Positions 25,383 to 35,646 of a stretch of DNA of 64,000 bases are shown here, piece after piece (the first letter of the stretch is position 1; each line of letters opens with the position of its first letter). The translations under genes were made by a program, and so were the position numbers. The notes beneath the pieces are model-generated. The model was not told the DNA's origin and searched no databases. It was given only the letters and a program-made list of their open reading frames with translations. Origin of the DNA: Calothrix sp. NIES-2100 (GTDB lineage: Bacteria; Cyanobacteriota; Cyanobacteriia; Cyanobacteriales; Nostocaceae); NCBI RefSeq assembly GCF_002368195.1, contig NZ_AP018178.1:667738-731737 (forward strand), read 5' to 3'.

Positions 25383-28300
25383 ATGTCTGAAATTTTTGAT
25401 AACGGGCAAGAGATTGATTCTATTTATATTGATATTAAGGCTAATTTTGCACCATTACAAAAACAGTTATTACAGCTTTCTAGACAAAAGACTAATACCC
25501 TGGTCGTTAACGTTGATGATTCAAGATTAGTAGATTTAAATAAACATTTAGATTTAAAACAAAGACATTTAAAAGAAACTGTTAGGTTTTATGAAAACAA
25601 TGTTATAAAGCCTAGAACAGACTTGACTAATCTGGATAATTTGAATAAAAATTTGTTTCAATTACAACAGATTCAAAACCAGAAAGTTACTTTTGAAATT
25701 GATAATACTGAAATATTTAGAGAGATAAATAATATTCGTAAAGAGTTACAGGCAGCAAGATTTCCTGTAAAAATTGATAAAAATAATATTGTTGAGCAAG
25801 TTGAAACAGCTTTAAAAAATACTGAAGGTAAATTAAGCGTAACTATAAAAAATCGTGAAAGTACTGGGGACACAAAAAACGATTTTAGAGAATTAACTTT
25901 TCATATTAAACAAGTTGAAAAAGCTGTTAAACAAGCCAACGATAAAAAAGGTTTTATAGGGAATGTTGTAACAGGTTTTCAAGAAAATATTGGTGCTAAT
26001 ATTCAGCGTCAATTATCTCTAGGTATTCGAGACACTTTTGGTTCTGGTAGCGCACAACAATTTAGAAAAGCTGCCAGGGAAACAGGTAAATTTGTTAAAA
26101 ATAATTTTACTGAAAACAAAGAATTTATAGAAACCACGAATGAAATACAACAGATTTTAACAGTAAAACTGAGACAAGGTGCTTATAAAGTTGGTGATGG
26201 TATAATAGCAGCTTTAGAAGATAAAGGTGATACAATAACCGATAAAATTAACAGTTTTATTAAAGCTGCTACACAAGATGTAGATTTTTCTAATGTTAGT
26301 AAAAGTTTAATTTCAGAATTAGAAGTAGTTTCTGCAAAAATGAAAGGTGCTATTTTTTCAGAAACAGCTTTAAGAGGTATAACTAAACCTATTGGTGAAT
26401 CATTAAAACAATATAGAACTATTGCGTTACAAGAAAGAGCTTTACCTTTAGTTAGAGAAAGAGCATTTGAAATTTTGAATGCTAAAAAAGGTAAAGCTGA
26501 CATGTTATCAACTAAAGCCGTTACTGATGAAACGGAAAATCTTTATATAGCTGTTGGTGGTTATGCTGGTGCGAGAGGTTTGTCAGGTAAGACTCTTGTC
26601 TCTGGTCAAATGCGTTCTAGTCCAGGGTTAAACGAATTAAGTAAAGATAATCCTAAAAACGCTGTTATTTGGGCTAAGAATGAAGACAGCGACATTCCTA
26701 GAGAGTCTTTAAACAACGCACCAGAAAAATTAAAAGCTTTGTTAACTAGCATCAGTAAACCAACATTAAGAGGTTATTCTAAAGACGCTTTAGAGATGTC
26801 TGCACAAGCATTAGCAGCATTAGAAAAAAATCCGGAGATTAAAATTAAATTTGTGGGTGAGTCTGGTGGTGGTTTTGCTGCTGAGGAAGCCCATAAAATA
26901 ATGGAGCTTTTAGGGCATGGTGATAAATCAGATTTTATAGGTGTTGGTACACCAAAATTTATTGGTGGTTTTGATGAAAAAGATAGAAAAATTATTAGTC
27001 CCGATGAGCATCTAGGTGCTGAAACTAATAAAATGTATGGGCGTTTAGGACTTGCTGAGAGAACTAAAGGGCAACAAATATTAGGTGTTAAAGGACATCC
27101 CTACGAAAATTATAGAAATGCTAATGTGGCTGAACTTCAAAATTTCATGTTTGGTAGTCCAGGGAAAGTCACACCAGAATTAATAACTGATTTTAGGAAA
27201 GGTGCTGAATATTTTAAATCTCAAGATAAATCACAATTAAACACGAAACAAATAGATCAATTAGCCACAGCAGCTTTTCAAAATTTACAACATATTAAGA
27301 GATATTTATTAACATCAACCGACGATTTTAAATCTGAATTAGAAGAAATAGTTCAAGATTTTGAAAACATCTTTGTTGATTTACAACCTGATGACAGAGA
27401 GTTATCAGAAATTAAAAAAGCTGTTGAGAAAGCGAAAGTTTATTTAAAACATTTACAAGAACAACCAGGAATTGAAGCTTCCCTGGTCGCTAATAATATT
27501 GTCAAAGAACTAGACCTTGTTTACAAACAGGTTAATAGTGTTTCTAGTAAAACAACTGGTATAACACAAACTAAATATCAAAATGTTTTACAAGAAATCT
27601 TAGAAACTAAAGCTAAACTTTTAGATCCTAAAATTGGTATAGTTTTACCAAAAGAAAATAAAAATGTTTCACAGGAAATAGTAAAACCTGTTCAAGAAAT
27701 TCAAAAGAAAATAGAAACTTTTACTAATGAACAAATTAAACAATCACTAGAGAATTCTAAAAAGATTGTTGATAATTTTGGTAAATCGTACGGTACTTTA
27801 AAAGACCAATTAAAAACTAAACAATTTCCTGAAGCAACTTTACAAGCTAAAACAATTCTTGAAAATACATCAAGAGCTAAAGCTGATATTGAATCTTTCA
27901 GGACTGAAGCTAATATACCAAAAATAGGAACAACAGAAGCGTCTCAAGTAAATCAAATGCTTGGACAACTTAGCCAACTTGAAAATAATATTAAGCGACA
28001 GTTTGCAAAAGCTAAAATACCTTTACCACAAATAGATTCTAGTAATGTCGCTACACAATCTAAACAAGTAGCCAAAGACATTACAAAAGGTTTAGAAAAA
28101 GGAATACAATCATCAGATGTTGAGCAAGTTTTTGAGGAAGTTTTAGTACAACAACCAATTGAACAAGTTAAAAAAGGTTATCAAATACAATCACCATCCA
28201 GGGTATTTATTGAAATTGGTAAAATGGTTGTTGCTGGTTTTAAGAAAGGTCTTGATTCCGGTAAAAATGTTCTTTCAGATTTTATCAACGATCCTGTTAA

Positions 28301-31300
28301 ATCAGTTACTAGTTTAATAACTAGTGTTTCAAAACTCGGTTTAGCTTACACAGTTCTTACAGAAGTATTACCAAAATTAAAAGATTTCTTAGTAACTAGT
28401 GTGCAAGTTGCGACAGAGATGGAAAACCTTAATCGTAAGGTTGTGTTTGCATCTGGTGATAGTGCAACTGGTAAAACTAATTTTGAACGTTTCAGCGAGC
28501 AAGCCAAAGCTTTAAAAGTTGATATAAGACAATCATTGGAAGGTGCAGCAGGATTTTTAGCAGCTACACAAAACAGCAGTTTAGAAGGCGCTCCAAGTTC
28601 ACAGATACTTGAAAACTTTAATGTGATGCTAGCAACTAGAAGTGTTGATAAGCAAACACAAGAACGTTTTGGTATTGCTGTACAACAAATGGCTTCTAAA
28701 GGTATTCAATCTGAAGAATTAAGGGGTCAAGCTGGTGAAGCTGTACCAGGGTTTTACAATATATTTGCACGATCGCAAGGTTTAACACCCGGTCAATTAG
28801 CTAAAAAGCTTAAAAATACTCCGGGCGGTTTGAGTCCAGAGACATTAATTCAAGCATCACAACAAGCTAGAGCCGAATCAATTGTAGGTTTACCAGCATC
28901 ACTAGAAACTAGCCAAGCTGCAATTAACAATTTCAATAATAGTTTGCTTGAATTACAAAATAATACAGGTAAAGCATTCTTACCATTTCAAAAATTAAGC
29001 TTAAATGCTACATCAACAGGTTTAGATTTATTATCTAAAAATATCGATAGTATTTTAAATTTTGTTAAACTTTTAGCGATCGCTTTAACTAGACCGTTAT
29101 GGCAGCCGTTTATCACTGGTGTTTATCAATCAATAGCCAGTTTAAATCTATTAACTGTTAAAGCTAAATTTAGTCAAGTAACATTGTCTGGAATGTTTAC
29201 AGCAATCAAACCAATGTTAAACTTTGGTGCTGAATTACTAGTATTCCAAACAGTTTTAACATCGATTGAAAAATTAACAATAGCTTTCTCAGATATGGGT
29301 GGTGCAGCTTCAGATTTTGCAAAACAATCTGAAAAAGGTCTGAAAGATATTGAATCGATGTTAAAGAAAATAGAAACAGGCAAAGAAGTTAAAAAGGGTA
29401 ACAAAGAAATGTTACTCGATTTAGGTAGAGATGTTTTAACAAATCCTTTAAAGTATTTAAATCCTTTCGATACTCAGAACGAGAAAGAGAATAAGGCTTT
29501 TGATGACATTCAAAAAGGACGTAAAACAGGTTTAAAATCTGGTGAAAAATTAATAGAAATCACAAACAGTTCAGAAATTCAGAAACAAATAGATTTAGTT
29601 GTAGAAACTGATAAAAAACTTTCTGAAATTCAAGCTAAAAGACGTGCCATTGTCCAATTAAATCCTGAAAATGTTCAAGGACTTAAAGAACTTCAGAAAC
29701 AGGAAAAAGATTTACTCGATACAAGATTTAAAAATTTGCAACCCGTTGCAGGTATTCAAGGTGCTATAGAGGCACAAATCAGAGGCTTGAAAGCTGTCAA
29801 ACCATTAATTAAAGAATCTTATGATCAAAACAAACTTTCAACAGACCAGTACAATAGACAAAATCAAGAAATCGATGCTCAGATAGCAATTTTAGAAAAG
29901 CGTCAACAACAGATAACCGAGTCTGTTGGTAAAGTTGCAAGTAGTTTCGATGTTTGGAAAAAGAACTTAACAGACGTTAACATTCTGTTACAAGACACAA
30001 AAACAAAAAGTGACTTTTTAATTTCTAGAGATAAGACAGCTTTTGTAAGTGCAGATATTAAAGGAAATGTTACACCAGGGAACAGACAATTCATTAATCA
30101 ATCCCTGGACATAAACAATATACAGAGTCAAATTAAGAACCTGTCAGAATCAATCAAGCAGTCCGAAGAACTATTTAGATCCGGTACTGAATCAGCTAAT
30201 GTTCTAGAAGCTTACAAGGTTGATGCTAATACAGGGATAGCCAGAATCAACCAGATTCTTAGTCAGGTTGAAACAGATAATGAAAAATTCATATTACAAG
30301 AGTTTGCAAACTTACAACAGAACAAGAACGAGTTAAACACTTTACAACTTCAGATAGCTCAGTCAAAACTTGAATTAGTTAATCAGTTACGAGAACAGAC
30401 TAAACAGGTTGCCGAATATTATCAAAATATTGTTAAACAGACTGAACAATCTAAGATTGAATTTGAAAAATCTGCTAACGATATCAAGACTTTACAACAA
30501 CAAAATAGAATTAAGACAGTTTTAACAAATGTTGGTGATAATATATTTACTCAGTTTGCTGATAGTCTTGTGGCTAATCTACAAGAATTAAATGATATAG
30601 CAAATAATAAAATCGATAAAAAATCTAAAATTCTTGATGCTCAGTTCCAGTTACAAGATAACCTGAAACAGCAAATAGAATTACAAAGAAGTTTACCAGG
30701 GAATCTACCTAAAATACCTGTTACCCTGGATTTTAACGGTATTGATAATAATCAAAACGTTCAAAGATTGAATGACAATCTTAACGAAACTAACGATATA
30801 ACAGGATTAATTAATGACGGTTTAGATTCTTTTAATTCTGTGATTGATGAGAATATTTATAGCAGTTCGGAATTAACAAAAGAATTTCAAAATCAAAATG
30901 ATAATTTAGATATTGCTAACAGGTTTATCAAAGACACTAACATTTACATCGGTGAATCATCAGAACTAAGTAAACAGTTCAGCAGTTCTTTAGAAACTGT
31001 CAGAGAAAATAGTAATTCTCTAGAAAATGTTTTTTCAAACATATCAGGAATATTTGGTTCTATAGTTGATCAAACTGGTAAATGGATTCAAGGATTAACA
31101 CAAGGACAAGGAATTGTTGAAACTTTAGGTAATGTTGCTAACGCTTTTAGTAATCCTTTAGGTGCTGCAATCAGTGTAGGACAATCATTATTTAATGGTA
31201 TTCAACAGTCTAATAGTGCTATAGCAAGTCCGATTGCAGGAAGATCTATCCAAGATATAATCAACTACAAACCATCACAGGGTCAAAGTTTTTACGGTAT

Positions 31301-34300
31301 ACGTGACGGTGGTGCTAGACAACATAATAAAGTTGATTTAGATTCTAGGGTAGGTGGTAGTCAAGGTGCTGTTGTACAAGCTTTAATGTCTGGAACTGCT
31401 ACAGCAAGACAAATTACTTCAACTAGTGGTGGTGTTGATATCAATACAGTTGATCCAAAAGGTAACAAAGTTACTATTGTTTACAATCATTTGGATTTAA
31501 CAGAACTTCAAAAAATGTTCAACGGTAATCTTAAACAGCCTATACAAGTTAATGCTGGGCAAAGATTATCAACCGTTACAATGGATAGTTTAAGTACAGG
31601 CGCACACTTAGATTTTGGTGTGAAAATCAATGGTAAATATGTTGAGCCTCAGCAATATTTAAAATCATTACAACAAGCTACAAGTGCTAATCAAAATGTA
31701 AATATTCAACAACCTGTTAATCAACCTGTTAATCAACCTGTTAGCCAAGTGCCTATAACCAAGTATGGACATTTTGCCTATAGAGAAAATAGCCGCGAAA
31801 ATTTAGTAAAAGTTGGAAACGAATTATTAGACAAAGAAGCCGCAACAGCATTTAGAAATATGGCTGCTGATGCTGCTAAACAAGGTGTAAATCTCGGTGT
31901 TATTTCCGGTTTCCGTTCCGTTAAAGACCAAGAAACAGTATTTAACTCTGGAATGAAAGCTAGAAACCAAACACCAGAACAACGCGCTAAAGTTTCGGCT
32001 CCGGCAGGATTTAGCCAACACCATACAGGTTTTGCAATGGATATCAATTCTGTTGAACCTAGTTTTGGTAAGTCTAAGGAGTTCCGATGGTTGCAACAGA
32101 ATGCTGCTAGATATGGTTTTCAGATGCCGTTCACACCAGGGAATAAGCAAGGTGTAGATTTTGAGCCGTGGCATTGGAATTACACAGGAAGCGATCGCGC
32201 TAGACAGATGTTGCAACCATTAACTAGACAAGTAGCCGTTAACCCTGGTCAAACACAATCGAGTAATTATCTATTTGGTAAAGCTTCGCAATATTCAGCG
32301 TCAGATTTTTCTGGATTAACACCAACGGGTAGAAAAGCTTTAGAAGCGTTGAAAAATCCAAATGTTAGAGCGTTCTTAGATGCTGTTGCAGTTGCAGAAG
32401 TTGGTGATGTCGCAAACACTACCGGGGGTTATGGGTATTTATTCGGTGATACAAATAGAGAAAGTTTTAACCCAAATAGTTTAACAAGTCATCCTAAAAA
32501 ACGTGTGAGTGCTGGTGGTTACACAAGCTCAGCCACAGGAAGATATCAAACGATAGACTTTGTTTGGGATGATGACACTAAATATGGTCATCAAGGATTA
32601 GGGCTTAGAGATTTTAAACCACAATCACAGGAAGTTTTAGCCGTTGGCAGATTGATGTATCGCGGTGCATTAGAAAAAGTGATGCAAGGTGATATACAAG
32701 GTGCTGTGACTCTAGCAAATAAGGAATGGGCATCTCTTCAAGGTAACCCTTATGGACAAGGGACTAGTGGTGGTAAGTTATCAACATTCACAAATAATTT
32801 TCAAAAGTTCAAGAATCCAGCGCTACAAGCATCTCTGCAAGGACAATACCTAAACCCTGGTCAATTACAAAATGTTGTAGTCCAGGGTAGTAATCTTAAT
32901 GTAGATATGATTAATCAGCGATCGCTTTTGGAACAACAAAGAATTGACGCTGATACCGAACGTAAACGGCTTGAATTATTACGTAAAAATGAACAAAGTT
33001 TAAGAACATTTCGTAGAGGTTTAAGGGATTCTGGTGATCAGCAACAACAGAACGCTAGACAGCTTCAGGATGTTCAAAATCAATATGGCAATCCGATTAA
33101 ATCTAGTACTGATTCATTTAATGAACAGTTATTAAAACAAAATCGAGAATTTGATGATAATATTCGAGACAGAAACAGATTAATTATTGAACTTGATGAT
33201 AGGATTCAGACTGCTAAACAACTACTAAATAACCCTGAAATTACAGGAACAGCTAAAGATGAAATAGCCAAAGGATTAAATCAAAGTTTAGCCGAAAAAT
33301 CTAAAACTCAGAAAGAATTAGTTGAATTACAAAAACTTAAAAATGAATCTGTTCAAACTGCCAAAAACATTTTCAACACACAGGAAGGTTTCAGACAACA
33401 ATCACTAACTTTTGAAGAAACTCAACAAGAAATTTCTAAATTACAAGCTAGACTTGAATCGTTAAAAGCTTTACAGCAGTTTAACCCGCTTGATGAACAA
33501 GTTAAAAATATTCCATCCCTAGAAAGGATAATCAATTTAAAACAAGTTGATTTAGAAACAGAGAAAAATATTGCAACAGTTCAAGAGCGTTTATTTAAAA
33601 AAGAAATTACCCAGGAACAAGCTAATCAATTAATTGAACTCTACAAAAAGCAATCTGTTGCTAAACAAGAGCAAATTGATTTAAGTTATCAGGAAGCCGA
33701 TAGACAACAAAAATTAAATGAATTAACCAGGGAAGCTAACAATTTACAACGTGATAGACAGTCAATTAATGAACAATTACAAAATCAATTAACAGCTATC
33801 AATCTGTTGCAGCGTAAAAACTCTAGTGACTATACCCTGGGTAATCCTTTAGAAATTAATAGAGATATCCAAATTACTGAAAATCTGAATAATTACCAAA
33901 GTAAACGGAATGAAATCTTCAGTAATAAAGAGCTTACTGACAGTCAAAAGAAAGGGCAATTTTTAAGGGAAGCTTTACGAAATAATGAACGGGTTCAAAA
34001 TATTGAAAACACTTTTGAAATCGATAGACAAGAGCAACGGATTAAAGACATTCAGAACAGTAATGAGCGTCAAAGAACTCTAGAAACTTTTAGTAATCAA
34101 CCCAAAATTGATTTAATGAATGCAAGAGCGTCTAAAATCAACACTGACCAGGGTAACCCATTCGTTGCCAATAAAATTTCTAGAGATGCTGCTGTGTTAC
34201 AAGAAAATCTGAGATATACTCAACAACTCAGGGAACTAGATGCACAGATTGAACAAATGAAGTTCAATAATATAGACACTTCAGAACTTGAAACAGTCAA

Positions 34301-34997
34301 GGACAGTCTGAACGAGATACACAATCTCAACCTTGAAAATGTTAACAATCAGTTTAAAACTTTTGGTCAGACAGTCTCAGACGTTGCTAGAAATTCTGTG
34401 ATGTCTTTGTCGAACTCTATAACAGATTTGATTGTTAAAGGCGGTTCACTTTCTGATGTGTTTGATAATTTCTTTAGTTCTATACTCTCTGGTTTCTTAA
34501 ACACCGGACTTAATAGTCTGTTTGGTGGAATCTTTGGAGGTTTATTTTATGATGGTGGAATCGTAAAAGACAAAAATGAAACCGAAATACCAAACTATAG
34601 TAATGGTGGTGTTCATAAAATTCAGAAAGCATTTAACAAAGAGTTTTCTGAATCAGGTAAAAAACCTATGCTTGCTGTGGTTCACCAAGGTGAATTAATG
34701 ATTCCTGCTGATCGTGTTAAGGAACTAGAGAAAGCAGGATTAACACCGGATAAATTGTTAGGTAATTTCGCTTTTGGTGGAATAGCAGGTAATGTAAATA
34801 CTACCAGTGTTTCTGAATCAGGTAACAAAACAGTTCATGTTCAGACAACGGTTATAAATAATCAGGAATACGTCACCCTGGATCAATTCAAACAAGGCTT
34901 AAATGATGTTCACAATCAATCAGTCAAAAAATCTATTTTAGCCGTTCAGAACAAGATGCAGACATCGAATAGTTATAGAAGATCTGTAGGAATCTAA
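25383..34997 (+). CDS. Tape measure protein with lipase-like, M23, M15 and GH104 domains
   Basis: The 3204-residue protein sets tail length and travels into the cell envelope during DNA entry. Domains in order: coiled coil (1-230); an alpha/beta-hydrolase-like region (about 385-585) with nucleophile elbow GESGG at 492-496, FIGVGTP and HPYENY; coiled coil; a tape measure core near 1020-1240; and coiled coil with Gln-rich helices. An M23-like peptidase follows (about 1955-2100, HNKVD, then HLDF where HLHF is usual). Next come a QPVNQPVNQP linker, a VanY-like M15 peptidase (about 2125-2275; SGFRS, HHTGFAMDI, PWHWNY) and a lambda-gpR-like GH104 transglycosylase (about 2305-2480, AVAEVG, ATGRYQ). 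More coiled coil and a Gly-rich hydrophobic end complete it. One operator palindrome (30005-30019) lies inside the gene. Confidence 0.9.
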   Translation: MSEIFDNGQEIDSIYIDIKANFAPLQKQLLQLSRQKTNTLVVNVDDSRLVDLNKHLDLKQRHLKETVRFYENNVIKPRTDLTNLDNLNKNLFQLQQIQNQKVTFEIDNTEIFREINNIRKELQAARFPVKIDKNNIVEQVETALKNTEGKLSVTIKNRESTGDTKNDFRELTFHIKQVEKAVKQANDKKGFIGNVVTGFQENIGANIQRQLSLGIRDTFGSGSAQQFRKAARETGKFVKNNFTENKEFIETTNEIQQILTVKLRQGAYKVGDGIIAALEDKGDTITDKINSFIKAATQDVDFSNVSKSLISELEVVSAKMKGAIFSETALRGITKPIGESLKQYRTIALQERALPLVRERAFEILNAKKGKADMLSTKAVTDETENLYIAVGGYAGARGLSGKTLVSGQMRSSPGLNELSKDNPKNAVIWAKNEDSDIPRESLNNAPEKLKALLTSISKPTLRGYSKDALEMSAQALAALEKNPEIKIKFVGESGGGFAAEEAHKIMELLGHGDKSDFIGVGTPKFIGGFDEKDRKIISPDEHLGAETNKMYGRLGLAERTKGQQILGVKGHPYENYRNANVAELQNFMFGSPGKVTPELITDFRKGAEYFKSQDKSQLNTKQIDQLATAAFQNLQHIKRYLLTSTDDFKSELEEIVQDFENIFVDLQPDDRELSEIKKAVEKAKVYLKHLQEQPGIEASLVANNIVKELDLVYKQVNSVSSKTTGITQTKYQNVLQEILETKAKLLDPKIGIVLPKENKNVSQEIVKPVQEIQKKIETFTNEQIKQSLENSKKIVDNFGKSYGTLKDQLKTKQFPEATLQAKTILENTSRAKADIESFRTEANIPKIGTTEASQVNQMLGQLSQLENNIKRQFAKAKIPLPQIDSSNVATQSKQVAKDITKGLEKGIQSSDVEQVFEEVLVQQPIEQVKKGYQIQSPSRVFIEIGKMVVAGFKKGLDSGKNVLSDFINDPVKSVTSLITSVSKLGLAYTVLTEVLPKLKDFLVTSVQVATEMENLNRKVVFASGDSATGKTNFERFSEQAKALKVDIRQSLEGAAGFLAATQNSSLEGAPSSQILENFNVMLATRSVDKQTQERFGIAVQQMASKGIQSEELRGQAGEAVPGFYNIFARSQGLTPGQLAKKLKNTPGGLSPETLIQASQQARAESIVGLPASLETSQAAINNFNNSLLELQNNTGKAFLPFQKLSLNATSTGLDLLSKNIDSILNFVKLLAIALTRPLWQPFITGVYQSIASLNLLTVKAKFSQVTLSGMFTAIKPMLNFGAELLVFQTVLTSIEKLTIAFSDMGGAASDFAKQSEKGLKDIESMLKKIETGKEVKKGNKEMLLDLGRDVLTNPLKYLNPFDTQNEKENKAFDDIQKGRKTGLKSGEKLIEITNSSEIQKQIDLVVETDKKLSEIQAKRRAIVQLNPENVQGLKELQKQEKDLLDTRFKNLQPVAGIQGAIEAQIRGLKAVKPLIKESYDQNKLSTDQYNRQNQEIDAQIAILEKRQQQITESVGKVASSFDVWKKNLTDVNILLQDTKTKSDFLISRDKTAFVSADIKGNVTPGNRQFINQSLDINNIQSQIKNLSESIKQSEELFRSGTESANVLEAYKVDANTGIARINQILSQVETDNEKFILQEFANLQQNKNELNTLQLQIAQSKLELVNQLREQTKQVAEYYQNIVKQTEQSKIEFEKSANDIKTLQQQNRIKTVLTNVGDNIFTQFADSLVANLQELNDIANNKIDKKSKILDAQFQLQDNLKQQIELQRSLPGNLPKIPVTLDFNGIDNNQNVQRLNDNLNETNDITGLINDGLDSFNSVIDENIYSSSELTKEFQNQNDNLDIANRFIKDTNIYIGESSELSKQFSSSLETVRENSNSLENVFSNISGIFGSIVDQTGKWIQGLTQGQGIVETLGNVANAFSNPLGAAISVGQSLFNGIQQSNSAIASPIAGRSIQDIINYKPSQGQSFYGIRDGGARQHNKVDLDSRVGGSQGAVVQALMSGTATARQITSTSGGVDINTVDPKGNKVTIVYNHLDLTELQKMFNGNLKQPIQVNAGQRLSTVTMDSLSTGAHLDFGVKINGKYVEPQQYLKSLQQATSANQNVNIQQPVNQPVNQPVSQVPITKYGHFAYRENSRENLVKVGNELLDKEAATAFRNMAADAAKQGVNLGVISGFRSVKDQETVFNSGMKARNQTPEQRAKVSAPAGFSQHHTGFAMDINSVEPSFGKSKEFRWLQQNAARYGFQMPFTPGNKQGVDFEPWHWNYTGSDRARQMLQPLTRQVAVNPGQTQSSNYLFGKASQYSASDFSGLTPTGRKALEALKNPNVRAFLDAVAVAEVGDVANTTGGYGYLFGDTNRESFNPNSLTSHPKKRVSAGGYTSSATGRYQTIDFVWDDDTKYGHQGLGLRDFKPQSQEVLAVGRLMYRGALEKVMQGDIQGAVTLANKEWASLQGNPYGQGTSGGKLSTFTNNFQKFKNPALQASLQGQYLNPGQLQNVVVQGSNLNVDMINQRSLLEQQRIDADTERKRLELLRKNEQSLRTFRRGLRDSGDQQQQNARQLQDVQNQYGNPIKSSTDSFNEQLLKQNREFDDNIRDRNRLIIELDDRIQTAKQLLNNPEITGTAKDEIAKGLNQSLAEKSKTQKELVELQKLKNESVQTAKNIFNTQEGFRQQSLTFEETQQEISKLQARLESLKALQQFNPLDEQVKNIPSLERIINLKQVDLETEKNIATVQERLFKKEITQEQANQLIELYKKQSVAKQEQIDLSYQEADRQQKLNELTREANNLQRDRQSINEQLQNQLTAINLLQRKNSSDYTLGNPLEINRDIQITENLNNYQSKRNEIFSNKELTDSQKKGQFLREALRNNERVQNIENTFEIDRQEQRIKDIQNSNERQRTLETFSNQPKIDLMNARASKINTDQGNPFVANKISRDAAVLQENLRYTQQLRELDAQIEQMKFNNIDTSELETVKDSLNEIHNLNLENVNNQFKTFGQTVSDVARNSVMSLSNSITDLIVKGGSLSDVFDNFFSSILSGFLNTGLNSLFGGIFGGLFYDGGIVKDKNETEIPNYSNGGVHKIQKAFNKEFSESGKKPMLAVVHQGELMIPADRVKELEKAGLTPDKLLGNFAFGGIAGNVNTTSVSESGNKTVHVQTTVINNQEYVTLDQFKQGLNDVHNQSVKKSILAVQNKMQTSNSYRRSVGI
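30005..30019. promoter_or_regulatory. 15-bp operator palindrome inside the tape measure gene
   Basis: AAAAAGTGACTTTTT falls in frame as part of KTKSDFLIS. It is the only clear copy of the element-wide palindrome within a coding region, so it could be a true binding site acting as a roadblock or a chance match. Confidence 0.45.
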
Positions 34998-35006
34998 AAT
35001 GATAAA

Positions 35007-35071
35007 AAATTCCCTGGATAACTTAAAACTATCCGGGGAATTTAAAAAGTCAGTTTTTGATTTGTCAGACA
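35007..35071 (+). terminator. Terminator after the tape measure gene with adjoining operator
   Basis: AAATTCCCTGGATA (35007-35020) pairs with TATCCGGGGAATTT (35030-35043) with one mismatch. It is followed at once by the palindrome variant AAAAAGTCAGTTTTT (35044-35058) and TGTCAGACA. It ends the tail transcript and faces the convergent GGDEF-like gene. Confidence 0.7.
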
Positions 35072-35074
35072 ATA

Positions 35075-35644
35075 TCAGATTTTAGAAATTTCAACAACTT
35101 CAGCTATTAATTCGTATATATCAGAATATACGATACCTCTGATATTTTCAGCTTTCAGATTTTCTACAATTTTGTTAGCAGGTTTTACAGCATCAGTTAA
35201 CGATTTATGTTCAGGGTTGTAACGTGTAATGGCTATAGTAGCTGATAAACCATTAGCTTTCAAGGCATCTTGGACACGTTTAACAGGTTTCATGATGTCT
35301 TTAACTGGTGCTATTATGACAACTTCATCACCATAATAGAATCTACCAGATATCTCAAAACGTTCTGAACCACGTAAAACTGATAAAGCTTTAGCTAATC
35401 TATTGTTACAATCCGCTTGCCCATAAAATTGATTAGCTTGTTTAAGTTTATCAACATCTAGGAAAGCGATCGCTAAATCAGTTTTATCAATTGTTTTCCA
35501 TCTAATTTCGAGTGCTGCTCTAGTAAAAATGTTATATACCGGACAGATTTCATGTTTACTAATGATTTTCTTGAAATAAGCACTAGTTACCAGGGTACTA
35601 ATCAAGCTCGAACCGATAGCCGTTAAAGATAGTTCTAGTAACAT
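35075..35644 (-). CDS. Membrane-anchored degenerate GGDEF-like protein
   Basis: From ATG at 35644 the protein has 189 residues: one transmembrane helix (about 3-23) and a single GGDEF-like domain. LAIAFLDVDKLKQANQFYG (58-75) matches the LxDxDxFKxxND(x)YG element, and RFYYGDEVVIIAP (101-113) takes the place of R-GGDEF-. The signature is thus YGDEV, so diguanylate cyclase activity is uncertain, though DVD and GDE are kept. An in-frame ATG at 35677 would overlap the upstream gene; the 35644 start begins two bases after that gene's stop. It may make, or only bind, a nucleotide signal at the membrane. Confidence 0.65.
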   Translation of the reverse strand: MLLELSLTAIGSSLISTLVTSAYFKKIISKHEICPVYNIFTRAALEIRWKTIDKTDLAIAFLDVDKLKQANQFYGQADCNNRLAKALSVLRGSERFEISGRFYYGDEVVIIAPVKDIMKPVKRVQDALKANGLSATIAITRYNPEHKSLTDAVKPANKIVENLKAENIRGIVYSDIYELIAEVVEISKI

Positions 35645-35646
35645 GA

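Noticed and set aside
31778..32216. Minus-strand open frames opposite the M15 domain of the tape measure gene
   Set aside because: The plus-strand frame carries clear catalytic motifs; the opposite frames are by-products.
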